The notes below the pieces were generated by a model. The model worked only from the letters and a program-made list of their open reading frames with translations, was not told the DNA's origin and did not search any database. From the NCBI GenBank assembly GCA_900316625.1, contig ONDO01000017.1:1-60398 (forward strand): a DNA stretch of 60,398 nt, written 5' to 3'. Made by a program: the position numbers and the translations under genes. Source of the stretch: an uncultured Lachnospiraceae bacterium. GTDB taxonomy: Bacteria > Bacillota > Clostridia > Lachnospirales > Lachnospiraceae. This document shows positions 38,650-47,259 of this stretch, piece by piece. How positions within the stretch are numbered: position 1 is the stretch's first letter; every line of letters begins with the position of its first letter.

Positions 38650-39648
38650 ATGGTAGCGACCGATATCGGAATTGACCTTGGAACTGCTAGTATCCTGGTC
38701 TATGTAAAAGGAAAAGGCGTGGTACTGAAAGAACCCTCAGTTGTAGCTTTCGACCACGATACGAATAAAATCAGAGCAATTGGTGAAGAAGCACGTCTTA
38801 TGCTTGGACGTACTCCTGGTAACATTGTTGCAGTCCGCCCCCTTCGACAGGGTGTTATCTCTGACTACACGGTGACAGAGAAGATGATCAAGTACTTCAT
38901 CCAGAAGGCGATTGGTAAGAAGTCTTACCGCAAGCCCAGAATCTCTGTCTGTGTACCTTCCGGTGTAACGGAAGTTGAGAAGAGAGCGGTAGAAGATGCA
39001 ACCTATGCTGCAGGTGCACGTGAGGTATCCATTATCGAGGAGCCTATCGCAGCAGCTATCGGTGCCGGCATCGACATCTCCCGTCCCTGCGGTAACATGA
39101 TCGTTGATATCGGTGGTGGTACCGCTGATATCGCTGTTATCTCTCTTGGTGGATCTGTTGTTTCCACCTCTATTAAGATCGCAGGCGATGACTTCGATGA
39201 AGCTATCGTTCGTTATATGCGTAAGAAGCATAATATCCTGATCGGTGAACGTACCGCAGAAGATCTGAAGATCAAGATTGGTACCTGCTATCCCCTTCCG
39301 GAACCTATGACCATGGAGACTCGTGGTCGTAACCTGGTTACCGGCCTTCCTAAGACCATCGAGATCTCTTCTGAGGAACTCGAGGAAGCACTCCGTGAGC
39401 CGACTCTTCAGATTGTTGAAGCAGTTCACAGTGTTCTTGAGAAGACTCCTCCTGAACTGGCAGCCGATGTCGCTGAGCGCGGTATCGTTCTGACTGGTGG
39501 CGGTTCCCTTCTTCGTGGTCTGGAACAGCTGATGGAAGAGCGTACCGGAATCAATACCATGACTGCAGATGATCCTATGACCTGCGTTGCAATTGGTACC
39601 GGTAAGTACATCGAATTCTTAGCAAGTGATCACAAGTCGATCTCTTAA
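38650..39648 (+). CDS. mbl: MreB-family actin-like cell-shape protein (Mbl type)
   Basis: 332 residues. Actin-fold motifs include DIGIDLGTASILVYVKGKGV, the phosphate loop IVDIGGGTADIAVISLGG and VLTGGGSLLRGL. It polymerises under the membrane and guides wall synthesis. No mreC or mreD follows; a terminator and then flagellar rod genes do, the same order as mbl-flhO-flhP of Bacillus subtilis. That synteny is the reason for the Mbl name over MreB. RBS AAAGGAG. Confidence 0.88.
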   Translation: MVATDIGIDLGTASILVYVKGKGVVLKEPSVVAFDHDTNKIRAIGEEARLMLGRTPGNIVAVRPLRQGVISDYTVTEKMIKYFIQKAIGKKSYRKPRISVCVPSGVTEVEKRAVEDATYAAGAREVSIIEEPIAAAIGAGIDISRPCGNMIVDIGGGTADIAVISLGGSVVSTSIKIAGDDFDEAIVRYMRKKHNILIGERTAEDLKIKIGTCYPLPEPMTMETRGRNLVTGLPKTIEISSEELEEALREPTLQIVEAVHSVLEKTPPELAADVAERGIVLTGGGSLLRGLEQLMEERTGINTMTADDPMTCVAIGTGKYIEFLASDHKSIS

Positions 39649-39659
39649 TATGTTTTCAG

Positions 39660-39692
39660 AGGACCTGCGGAATGAATCCGCAGGTCTTTTTG
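39660..39692 (+). terminator. Terminator of mbl
   Basis: GACCTGCGGA (39662-39671) pairs perfectly with TCCGCAGGTC (39677-39686), then TTTTT. Confidence 0.93.
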
Positions 39693-39790
39693 TTTGCTTA
39701 TCGAATGATCTTAGATCAGGACGATATTACTGTTTTTTTGCAGAAAAAGTAATAGAATAAAAATAATATGGCGGATGACAAAGCTGGGGT

Positions 39791-39817
39791 TAAGTATTGC
39801 TGCACATTAGCCGATAC
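39791..39817 (+). promoter_or_regulatory. Sigma-28 (SigD) promoter of the flagellar rod operon
   Basis: TAAG (39791-39794), a 15-base spacer and GCCGATAC (39810-39817) match the sigma-28 consensus TAAA-N15-GCCGATAA. The leader of about 95 bases contains a CCGCC/GGCGG hairpin (near 39838-39853). Confidence 0.75.
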
Positions 39818-39918
39818 AGAAACTAGGAAATCATATCCCGCCATGGAAGGCGGCTTCATTCACATGGACGTGACCGTAGCCTGCAATCGTAACTAGAGCA
39901 AGGGAAAGGAACAGGCAC

Positions 39919-40719
39919 ATGGTCAAGGGCCTCTATACAGCATATACCGGTATGATCGAGGAACAGAGAAGATTGAACGTTCTCTCGAACAATCTCGCGA
40001 ATTCTGATACGACCGGATTCAAAAAAGAAGGCACAGTCAATCAGGCTTTTGCGGATACCCTGGCAATAAGAATTAAAGACTCCGGAACACTTGGCATGCC
40101 CCGTGGATTAGGGAACATCAATCTGGGTGTTGATGTCGGTGAGACTTATACAGACTGGTCCCAGGGCTCCTTCAAGGTTACAGATGTACAGTCCAATCTG
40201 GCTCTTGCCGGTAAGGGCTTCTTCGCTGTAGCAGTGACGGATACAGATGGAAATCAGGCAATCAGATATACCAGAGATGGTGATTTTACCGTGGACATGA
40301 ATGGTTATCTTCGTACTTCGGATGGTGGCTATGTTCTGAACCAGGCGGGTGCTACGAATTCTGCAGCAGCAGAGGCCAACTATGTTCGGGTAAATCCCAA
40401 TCTGGAATATACGATTAGTGAACAGCGCCAGATCTACCAGAATAATCAGCTGGTAGGGAATGTCGGTGTCGTAGATATCGCAGATTATGATTATATCTCC
40501 AAGGTAGGAGATAACTATTACGAACTTGTGGATGGTGGCGCAGTTGTTGCTTCCGATGCAAGGGTTGAGCAGGGAACGCTGGAAACTTCGAATGTCAATG
40601 TTGTGGATGAGATGGTGCAGATGATCACCATTCAGAGGGCTTATGAAGCTGGACAGAAGATGATTCAGACAGAAGACTCCACACTTGATAAGGCGGTGAA
40701 TACGGTAGGTCGTGTTTAA
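39919..40719 (+). CDS. flhO: Flagellar basal-body rod protein (FlgF/FlhO type)
   Basis: 266 residues. The N-terminal rod signature is LYTAYTGMIEEQRRLNVLSN followed by NLANSDTTGFKKEG; the C-terminal helix is SNVNVVDEMVQMITIQRAYE. These two ends pack as in all axial rod/hook proteins, with a variable beta domain between. It builds the proximal/distal rod. RBS GGAAAGGAACAGGCAC. First gene of the sigma-28 operon. Confidence 0.92.
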   Translation: MVKGLYTAYTGMIEEQRRLNVLSNNLANSDTTGFKKEGTVNQAFADTLAIRIKDSGTLGMPRGLGNINLGVDVGETYTDWSQGSFKVTDVQSNLALAGKGFFAVAVTDTDGNQAIRYTRDGDFTVDMNGYLRTSDGGYVLNQAGATNSAAAEANYVRVNPNLEYTISEQRQIYQNNQLVGNVGVVDIADYDYISKVGDNYYELVDGGAVVASDARVEQGTLETSNVNVVDEMVQMITIQRAYEAGQKMIQTEDSTLDKAVNTVGRV

Positions 40720-40767
40720 TCGTTTGTTTGATCTATAGAAACTGGAATTCTCCAGGAGGTGCCAATT

Positions 40768-41586
40768 ATGATGAGATCATTATGGACTGCTGCATCCGGA
40801 ATGAAGGGACAGCAGACGAGCGTTGATACGATTGCAAATAACCTTGCAAACGTTAATACAACTGGATATAAGACCCAGACAACACAGTTTAAGACCCTGC
40901 TCTATCAGACACTGCAGGAAGAGACTACTACAGCAACTGGTGATGTAAAGCCGACCACAGCGCAGGTTGGCCTCGGAACCCGTGTAGCATCGATCAATTC
41001 CATCTACACCCAGGGTATTCAGACAGCCAGCGATAATAAGAGTGCTCTCTACATCAATGGCCAGGGCTTCTTTGCAGTCCGTGGTGCAGACAATAAGACC
41101 TATTACACCAGAAATGGTGATTTCGGCTGGTCCTTAGATGCAAATGGACGTCGTGTGCTGACCAATAGTGATGGACTTGAGGTGCTTGATAACGGAGGCA
41201 ATCCGATTCGTCTTCCGGATGAAGCCGGTACAGATGCAGTTACCTTCGGTACCGACGGTGCGGTAGCATATCGTCGTCCGGATGGAACCTATACCCAGAC
41301 GGGACAGTCAGTTGCCCTCTATCAGTTTGCTAACCCTGTCGGTCTCGAGAAGAACGGTTCTAATCTCTTATCGGTATCGAATAACTCCGGTCAGCCTAGA
41401 AATGAAGCGAATACCAACGGCCTCATCAGAAGTACGATTGCCCAGGGATATATCGAAGGCTCCAACGTCAATGTTGCAGATGAGATGGTTAACATGATCA
41501 TCGCCCAGAGAGCATATGAGATGAACTCTAAGGCAATTACAACCAGTGATTCTATGTTAGATACTGCAAATAACCTGAAGAGATAA
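40768..41586 (+). CDS. flhP: Flagellar basal-body rod protein (FlgG/FlhP type)
   Basis: 272 residues. MMRSLWTAASGMKGQQTSVD and NNLANVNTTGYKTQ at the N-terminus, SNVNVADEMVNMIIAQRAYE at the C-terminus, with FlgG-like GTRVASINSIYTQG after residue 65. I placed the start at ATG 40768 (AGGAGG eight bases upstream); the frame can be read from a GTG at 40759. Makes the distal rod. Confidence 0.93.
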   Translation: MMRSLWTAASGMKGQQTSVDTIANNLANVNTTGYKTQTTQFKTLLYQTLQEETTTATGDVKPTTAQVGLGTRVASINSIYTQGIQTASDNKSALYINGQGFFAVRGADNKTYYTRNGDFGWSLDANGRRVLTNSDGLEVLDNGGNPIRLPDEAGTDAVTFGTDGAVAYRRPDGTYTQTGQSVALYQFANPVGLEKNGSNLLSVSNNSGQPRNEANTNGLIRSTIAQGYIEGSNVNVADEMVNMIIAQRAYEMNSKAITTSDSMLDTANNLKR

Positions 41587-41603
41587 TCAAGGGAGTAAGC
41601 TGG

Positions 41604-41996
41604 ATGGATATATCCTCTGATTACAATATTACAAGCTACTTAGATCAGCTGACCGAGAATACCAAGTCTGCAGATCGAACCAGTAAGGTGCAGTCAGGAC
41701 TGTCGAATCTCTCCTCAACTTCTACGAAGGAAGAACTCGAAGAAGCAGCGAAGACTTTTGAAGCATATTTTGTAGAACAGCTTCTGAAGGAAGAGAAGAA
41801 GTCCATAGAAGCAATGCGCACAAACCAGGAAGACAGCACTGCATCTCAGTACAAGGACCTCTACATGGATACTGTGATACAGGATATCTCTGCACAGATT
41901 GTAGATAAGTACGGCAGTCGCTTTACGGATAGCATGGTAGAGCAGATGATGAGAAGCTATGGAATCAGTGAGAGTACAGAAAGCAATGCAGAGTAA
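41604..41996 (+). CDS. Rod-binding protein (FlgJ N-terminal domain only)
   Basis: 130 residues. It matches the rod-binding domain of FlgJ: EELEEAAKTFEAYFVEQLLK and SQYKDLYMDTVIQDISAQI. The muramidase domain of proteobacterial FlgJ is absent, as usual in Firmicutes. It probably acts as a rod-cap or scaffold in the periplasm-equivalent space. It starts 17 bases after flhP. Confidence 0.88.
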   Translation: MDISSDYNITSYLDQLTENTKSADRTSKVQSGLSNLSSTSTKEELEEAAKTFEAYFVEQLLKEEKKSIEAMRTNQEDSTASQYKDLYMDTVIQDISAQIVDKYGSRFTDSMVEQMMRSYGISESTESNAE

Positions 41997-42040
41997 TTCT
42001 GTATTATTTCTAAACTTCTAAAACTTAAATGAAAAATGCA

Positions 42041-42072
42041 GCCTTCCTTTTTACAGGAAGGCGATTTTTTTA
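42041..42072 (+). terminator. Terminator of the flagellar rod operon
   Basis: GCCTTCC (42041-42047) pairs with GGAAGGC (42056-42062), followed by GATTTTTTT. Confidence 0.9.
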
Positions 42073-42112
42073 TATGATATTTTTATACCCTGCCGAAGAA
42101 GGCAGGAAGTGA

Positions 42113-44437
42113 ATGGGTGAAGGATCAAGGATGGAAGATAAGGATTTCTACGGATATTCAGATGGAAATGTAAAGCAGGACGAAACCTTCGATGAGATCG
42201 AGGGCTATGTTGCGTCCATCATATATCGAAACGCGGAGAACGGATATACGGTTCTCGAACTGGAGATGGGAGATGGTAACCAGATTACCTGCGTGGGAAG
42301 CTTCCCGGGGATCAGTGAAGGCGTTAACCTTTTGGTACGTGGTAATTACATCGAACATCAGAATTATGGAATGCAGCTCAAGGTGACCTCTTTTGAGGAA
42401 ACCATTCCAAAGGATACCGAAGCCATGAAGCGCTATATTGGATCTGGTGCCATCAAAGGAATCGGACCTGCACTGGCAGCCAGAATCGTCCGCAAGTTCG
42501 GAGATAAGACCTTCGATGTCATGGAGAATGAACCGGAACGCTTAGCGGAGATCAAGGGAATCAGCGAGACCAAGGCGATGGAGATTGCAGATCAGATGGT
42601 GGAGAAGCGGGATATGCGCTCTGCCATGATGTATCTGGGAACCTATGGCATCCAGGGGCAGCTGGCACTCAAGCTCTACAATCGATATGGCGCAAGAATC
42701 CGCACGGTACTGGAGACCAATCCTTATCAGGTGGCGGAAGATGTACAGGGCGTCGGCTTTCGGACGGCAGATGAGATTGCAAGGAAGCTTGGCGTTTCGG
42801 CTGATTCCGAATACAGAGTTCGCTGTGGTATTCTCTATGTCCTGTCAACGGCAGCGGGAAGAGGACACACTTACCTCCCCAAGGACCAACTCCTGACGGG
42901 ATTAGAGGAACTACTTAACAGTGATATCACAGGCTTTGAAACCCAAATCGAAAACCTTCTTGTTGATCGTAAGATCCGCGTAGTGGATGGAGAGGAAGTC
43001 TATGCAGCCAACTACTTCCGCCTGGAGCGGGAGAGTGCAGACCTCCTCCTACATTTGAATGAGATATATGATGCATCGGACGAGGGCCTTCTGGATAAGA
43101 TTCGCGAGATTGAAGAGTCTCTTGGCATGGAACTCGATGACATGCAGCGTGATGCAGTAAGGGATGCTGCCACCCATGGTGTCTTCGTTCTGACCGGTGG
43201 ACCTGGTACCGGTAAAACGACGACCATTCGAACCATGATCGAGTACTTCCTCTCTCGTGGTGAGGATGTGCTTCTGGGCGCGCCGACGGGGCGTGCGGCG
43301 AAGAGGATGTCAGAAGCAACAGGATATGAGGCAAGAACTATCCATCGTATGCTGGAAGTGCATGGAATGCAGGATGATACAAATGCCGGAGGGGATGAGC
43401 GTGAGAACCTGGGAATGTTCGAACGGAATTCTTCGAACCCTCTGGAGGCAGATGCTGTTATCATCGATGAGATGTCCATGGTAGATATTACGCTCTTCCA
43501 TTCGCTGCTCCTTGCGATTCCGGAGGGATGCCGCTTGATCCTGGTCGGTGATATCAACCAGTTGCCGTCCGTAGGACCTGGTAATGTTCTGCACGATATT
43601 ATAAACTCCAAGGCCTTCTCGGAAGTCTGCCTGACCAAGATCTTCCGCCAGGCGGCAAGCTCCGATATCGTAGTGAATGCGCACAAGATCAATCATGGGG
43701 AAGAAGTGAAGCTCGATAACAAGAGTGAGGACTTCTTCTTCATGGAGAGAAATGATGCAGACCATATCATCAAGATTATGCTGGATCTGGTTCAGACCAA
43801 CCTGCCGAAATATGTGAATGCATCTCCTTATGATATTCAGATTCTGACACCGACAAGAAAGGGCAGACTGGGAGTGGAGAGCCTAAATGCAATCTTTCAG
43901 AGATACCTGAATCCAAAGTCGGACCGAAAGACGGAATATGTCTCCGGTGACCGTATCTTCCGTGAGGGGGATAAGGTGATGCAGATTAAGAATAATTATC
44001 AGCTGGAATGGACGGTTCAGGGAAGCAAGGGGATTACGACGGAATCCGGAACCGGAGTCTTCAATGGAGACACCGGTATCGTGAAGAAGATCAATCTCTA
44101 TGATTCAAAACTGACGGTGGAATATGAAGAAAACCGTCTGGTGGATTATGATCTGAAAGAATTGTCTGATCTGGAACTGGCCTACGCCGTAACCGTACAC
44201 AAATCTCAGGGCTCTGAGTATCCGGCGGTTGTGATTCCTATGATGCAGGTACCGAGAATGCTGATGAATCGGAATATTCTCTATACAGCCGTAACCAGAG
44301 CTAAGAAGTGTGTTGTTATGGTCGGTGAGGAAGAAGCCTTCCGTAAGATGGTGGCCAATGGGTCCCAACTCCGCAGGTATTCCGGTTTGGAAGAACGTAT
44401 TCAGGAAGAAATCGAAAAAAGGACCGGGCTCTCGTAA
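42113..44437 (+). CDS. recD2: RecD2-type 5'-3' DNA helicase
   Basis: 774 residues. The N-terminal OB-like and helix-hairpin-helix region (IKGIGPALAARIVRKFG) is the RecD2 hallmark. Walker A is TGGPGTGKTTTIRTM near residue 362, then IIDEMSMVD (Walker B), GDINQLPSVGPG, and the C-terminal HKSQGSEYPAVVIPM near 697. RecD2 functions without RecBC in replication repair. ATG 42113 follows AGGAAGTGA; ATG 42131 is an alternative. Confidence 0.93.
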   Translation: MGEGSRMEDKDFYGYSDGNVKQDETFDEIEGYVASIIYRNAENGYTVLELEMGDGNQITCVGSFPGISEGVNLLVRGNYIEHQNYGMQLKVTSFEETIPKDTEAMKRYIGSGAIKGIGPALAARIVRKFGDKTFDVMENEPERLAEIKGISETKAMEIADQMVEKRDMRSAMMYLGTYGIQGQLALKLYNRYGARIRTVLETNPYQVAEDVQGVGFRTADEIARKLGVSADSEYRVRCGILYVLSTAAGRGHTYLPKDQLLTGLEELLNSDITGFETQIENLLVDRKIRVVDGEEVYAANYFRLERESADLLLHLNEIYDASDEGLLDKIREIEESLGMELDDMQRDAVRDAATHGVFVLTGGPGTGKTTTIRTMIEYFLSRGEDVLLGAPTGRAAKRMSEATGYEARTIHRMLEVHGMQDDTNAGGDERENLGMFERNSSNPLEADAVIIDEMSMVDITLFHSLLLAIPEGCRLILVGDINQLPSVGPGNVLHDIINSKAFSEVCLTKIFRQAASSDIVVNAHKINHGEEVKLDNKSEDFFFMERNDADHIIKIMLDLVQTNLPKYVNASPYDIQILTPTRKGRLGVESLNAIFQRYLNPKSDRKTEYVSGDRIFREGDKVMQIKNNYQLEWTVQGSKGITTESGTGVFNGDTGIVKKINLYDSKLTVEYEENRLVDYDLKELSDLELAYAVTVHKSQGSEYPAVVIPMMQVPRMLMNRNILYTAVTRAKKCVVMVGEEEAFRKMVANGSQLRRYSGLEERIQEEIEKRTGLS

Positions 44438-44450
44438 GAGACACCCGGTC
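44414..44450 (-). terminator. Reverse-strand terminator overlapping the recD2 3' end
   Basis: GACCGGG (44422-44428) pairs with CCCGGTC (44444-44450). On the minus strand it is followed by CTTTTTTC, so it ends the lipoprotein transcript within recD2 coding sequence. On the plus strand only a weak TTGTT follows. Confidence 0.75.
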
Positions 44451-44471
44451 TTGTTGGCAAACGATATGTGA

Positions 44472-45638
44472 TTATTCCTCTTCGCTGTCACTGATCTTGA
44501 CCCGCTCGGTGGATGCACCGGGGAGTTCATGATTGAGATAGGAGTCAATCTCATGGAAGGTCTTGGGGAACTCACAGCCATAGGCGTCGGCAATGGAGTT
44601 CTGATAGAGCTTGACCAGGCTGCTTGCAGGAGCAGCTGAGATATCCATCTCGTCGGGCTTGGAACCCTTGACCAGAATCTGATATGCCATGGTTCCGGCC
44701 TCATAGCCGATGGCGAAAGAATCGAGATAGAGGCAGGTAAGCGCATGACGTCCGAAGTTTACATCTCCTGTTACGATGGGGACTCCGGAGATATTGGCGG
44801 TGCCGGCGATGAGAGGCCACTGATCAGTGAGCTTGGAACCCATAGGAATGAAGATGCAATTACATTCAGTAATGGCAAGCTGCATAACGGCATTATTCGC
44901 ATCCCCAATCAGGGATTCCGCCTGATCTTCTGTCATAGCGGGAGGAGTGACACCATCGAGGGAAGTGGTGGCGGTCTTGTAGGCGTCCGAAGCAAGAAGA
45001 GAATATTCCTTCCACTTGATGCCGGCCTGATCCATATATCGCTCCAACTGTCTGCACTGGGAGATAGAGTCTGTATCTTCCGGACTGATGAGAATCGCAA
45101 CCTGCTTGATAGGGTTGATGGTCTCAATAAGAAGGGAAAGGGTATCGGTCATGGAACTTCTCCCCGCAACACCGGTTACGTTCGTTCCGGTGGGGGTGCT
45201 CCATGCTTCGCCTGTGCCTAAGGTCTCCTGGATGTCGTAGACACCTGCGGCAACCACCGGAATCTCATGTGTTGCCTGGGACATAGCCTTGATAGCATTC
45301 TCTCCGTTGGCGAAGATAAGCTGTGTAGATTCATCTGTGACGATGCTTCTGGCATTGTAACGAATGTCATCTATGGAATGAGCATTATATTCATGAATGG
45401 TATAGTTCTTACGGCCAATCATGTCATCGAGGGCAGCGGTGAAACCAATGCGGATGTCCTGATTGTATGTCGCGAATTCGCTGTTCAGAATGGCGATGTC
45501 ATAGGTTGGTGTAAGGCTCTCTTCTGCACCGGTGACCTTATTTCCCTTCTTCGGAGATGAGGAATCTCCACAGGAAGTGAAGAGAAGACCACAGAGAAGA
45601 ACGAGTGCAGTGATACTTTTAAACTGAATTTTTTTCAA
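44472..45638 (-). CDS. ABC transporter substrate-binding lipoprotein (TrpX/ABC_sub_bind type)
   Basis: 388 residues. TTG 45638 follows AAGGAG at eight bases and gives a proper signal peptide, MKKIQFKSITALVLLCGLLF, with the lipobox cysteine at residue 23 (LLFTSC). A longer GTG frame would put charged residues ahead of the signal. The mature protein fits the ABC_sub_bind family: TYDIAILNSEFATYNQDIR, QLIFANGENAIKAMSQ, IPVVAAGVYD, YLDSFAIGYEAGTMAYQILV. Members bind small ligands such as tryptophan. No permease or ATPase gene is adjacent, so it is an orphan here. Confidence 0.85.
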   Translation of the reverse strand: MKKIQFKSITALVLLCGLLFTSCGDSSSPKKGNKVTGAEESLTPTYDIAILNSEFATYNQDIRIGFTAALDDMIGRKNYTIHEYNAHSIDDIRYNARSIVTDESTQLIFANGENAIKAMSQATHEIPVVAAGVYDIQETLGTGEAWSTPTGTNVTGVAGRSSMTDTLSLLIETINPIKQVAILISPEDTDSISQCRQLERYMDQAGIKWKEYSLLASDAYKTATTSLDGVTPPAMTEDQAESLIGDANNAVMQLAITECNCIFIPMGSKLTDQWPLIAGTANISGVPIVTGDVNFGRHALTCLYLDSFAIGYEAGTMAYQILVKGSKPDEMDISAAPASSLVKLYQNSIADAYGCEFPKTFHEIDSYLNHELPGASTERVKISDSEEE

Positions 45639-45664
45639 ATGTATATTCTCCTTATTCTGCACAG

Positions 45665-45693
45665 ATTTTATACATTCAGACGGTTTCCGTCAA
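45665..45693 (-). promoter_or_regulatory. Promoter of the lipoprotein gene (minus strand)
   Basis: Read on the minus strand: TTGACG (45693-45688), a 17-base spacer and TAAAAT (45670-45665). Confidence 0.75.
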
Positions 45694-45711
45694 GATAATG
45701 GAGGTGAAGTG

Positions 45712-46404
45712 ATGTTATTAGAAATGCTATATCCCAATCGATGTCCGGCATGTGATGAGCTGGTGGAGGAGGCCGGCTTCTGCCCCAAATGCCGCAAAAC
45801 AATCCGAATTGCGAGTGAACCGGTTTGCAGATGCTGTGGCAAGAAGCTAAAGGATGACCGCTTTGAATTCTGTTATGACTGCAGGATTGGAAAGCATGAT
45901 TTCGATGAGGCGCGGTCGGTCTACATTTACGAAGGGGGCATGAAGAAGAGCATGTACCGCTTCAAGTATTCGAATCGCAGGGCATACGCGAAAGTCTATG
46001 CGGCACATGCGCTGAAGGCACAGGAATTGTGGCTTGAGCGGATCCGCCCGGAGGTAATCGTTCCGGTTCCCATGTATAAGCCGAAAGAGAGGGCGAGGGG
46101 CTACAACCAGGCGGAGAGTTTTGCGCGGGCTCTGGGGGAACGGCTGGGGGTAGAGGTTAGGACAGACCTCCTGGTTCGTCGTAAGGAAACCAGGGCCATG
46201 AAGACCATGAGCCGCGAGGAGCGCCGTAACAATCTACTTTTGGCTTTTCAAGGCAGGGAATGTGGTGTAAACTTAAAGCGTGTTTTAATCGTTGATGATA
46301 TCTACACAACGGGGGCAACGGCAGATGCTTGCAGCTTCGCGCTGAAGGCAGTCGGTGCAGAAAGTGTATATGTCATGTGCGTCTGCGTAGGCAGGGGTGA
46401 CTGA
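45712..46404 (+). CDS. comFC: ComF-family phosphoribosyltransferase-like protein
   Basis: 230 residues. The N-terminal zinc ribbon has CPACDELVEEAGFCPKC and CRCCGKK...FCYDC. The C-terminal PRTase fold has the PRPP loop VLIVDDIYTTGATADAC near residue 193. Family members function in DNA uptake and processing. ATG 45712 follows GGAGGTGAAGTG. It is followed by a yvyF-like gene, as in Bacillus subtilis comFC-yvyF, but comFA and comFB are not present here. Confidence 0.88.
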   Translation: MLLEMLYPNRCPACDELVEEAGFCPKCRKTIRIASEPVCRCCGKKLKDDRFEFCYDCRIGKHDFDEARSVYIYEGGMKKSMYRFKYSNRRAYAKVYAAHALKAQELWLERIRPEVIVPVPMYKPKERARGYNQAESFARALGERLGVEVRTDLLVRRKETRAMKTMSREERRNNLLLAFQGRECGVNLKRVLIVDDIYTTGATADACSFALKAVGAESVYVMCVCVGRGD

Positions 46405-46424
46405 AACTGCACAGGAGGTGTGCG

Positions 46425-46835
46425 ATGGACGTTCGAAATTGTATGATGTGCGGTCGATTATTCAACTATATGGGAGGGGCTCCCATCTGCGAAGCATGCA
46501 AGGGTAAGATGGAGAATGATTTCCAGAGGGTAAAGGAATACATCCGTGAGAACCCTGGTGCAACGATACAGCAGATTGCGGAAGATAATGATGTAACAAC
46601 ACATCAGATTAAACAGTGGGTTCGCGATGAGAGACTGGAACTTACCCCGGATTCTCCGATCCAGCTGTTCTGTGAGAGCTGTGGAACAAATATTAGAACG
46701 GGTCGTTTCTGTGAGGCTTGTAAGATGAAGTTTGCCAATGGACTTACGGATGCTTTCCGTGATCCGAAATCGGCGCCTCAGCCTGAGACCAAGCGTAAGC
46801 TCGGCAAGGACGACAAGATGAGATTTATAAAGTAA
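46425..46835 (+). CDS. yvyF: YvyF-type flagellar operon protein
   Basis: 136 residues. Two zinc knuckles (CMMCGRLF...CEAC at the N-terminus, CESCGTN...CEAC after residue 80) flank a helix-turn-helix-like stretch (TIQQIAEDNDVTTHQIKQWV). This is the layout of the YvyF family, found next to comFC and flagellar genes in Firmicutes. RBS AGGAGGTGTGCG. It may be a flagellar regulator; its precise role is not established. Confidence 0.85.
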   Translation: MDVRNCMMCGRLFNYMGGAPICEACKGKMENDFQRVKEYIRENPGATIQQIAEDNDVTTHQIKQWVRDERLELTPDSPIQLFCESCGTNIRTGRFCEACKMKFANGLTDAFRDPKSAPQPETKRKLGKDDKMRFIK

Positions 46836-46836
46836 G

Positions 46837-47259
46837 ATGCTGAATGAAGAAAAAGTAAAACAGATGACCAGAGTGGCCATGTATGAGAGCAGGGAGAGAT
46901 ATGATCTTATGCTCGCAGATGGTTTTCGTTCGAAGGATTACCGCGCAGCACATGTGCTGGGCGGCTTCGTGCTGGGTACATTTCTATATGCAATTATATA
47001 TTTTGCGGCAATCGCAATGCTCTTTTATCGCTTCGTTGTGACGCTGCATATGTCGACAGTCTTGCTTACGTGTTTTGCAGGACTGATCCTCTATGTCAGT
47101 CTGATGTTCTTCTATCTAAGAAGAGTCGGACGGAATGCCGACCGGAAATACCGGAGAGCACATAAGAAACTTGAGGTTTTGGATCAGGAAGAGCGTAAGC
47201 TTCGAGAGATCTATCGCAGGGAAGATATGAAGATTCCCGATGAAAGTGAGGAAGAATGA
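46837..47259 (+). CDS. Small membrane protein of unknown function
   Basis: 140 residues with two adjacent transmembrane helices (GFVLGTFLYAIIYFAAIAML and MSTVLLTCFAGLILYVSLMF) and a charged C-terminal helix (RRAHKKLEVLDQEERKLREI). It begins two bases after yvyF ends and overlaps the next gene by four bases. I do not recognise it. Its coupling to the next membrane gene suggests the two form a complex. Confidence 0.7.
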   Translation: MLNEEKVKQMTRVAMYESRERYDLMLADGFRSKDYRAAHVLGGFVLGTFLYAIIYFAAIAMLFYRFVVTLHMSTVLLTCFAGLILYVSLMFFYLRRVGRNADRKYRRAHKKLEVLDQEERKLREIYRREDMKIPDESEEE

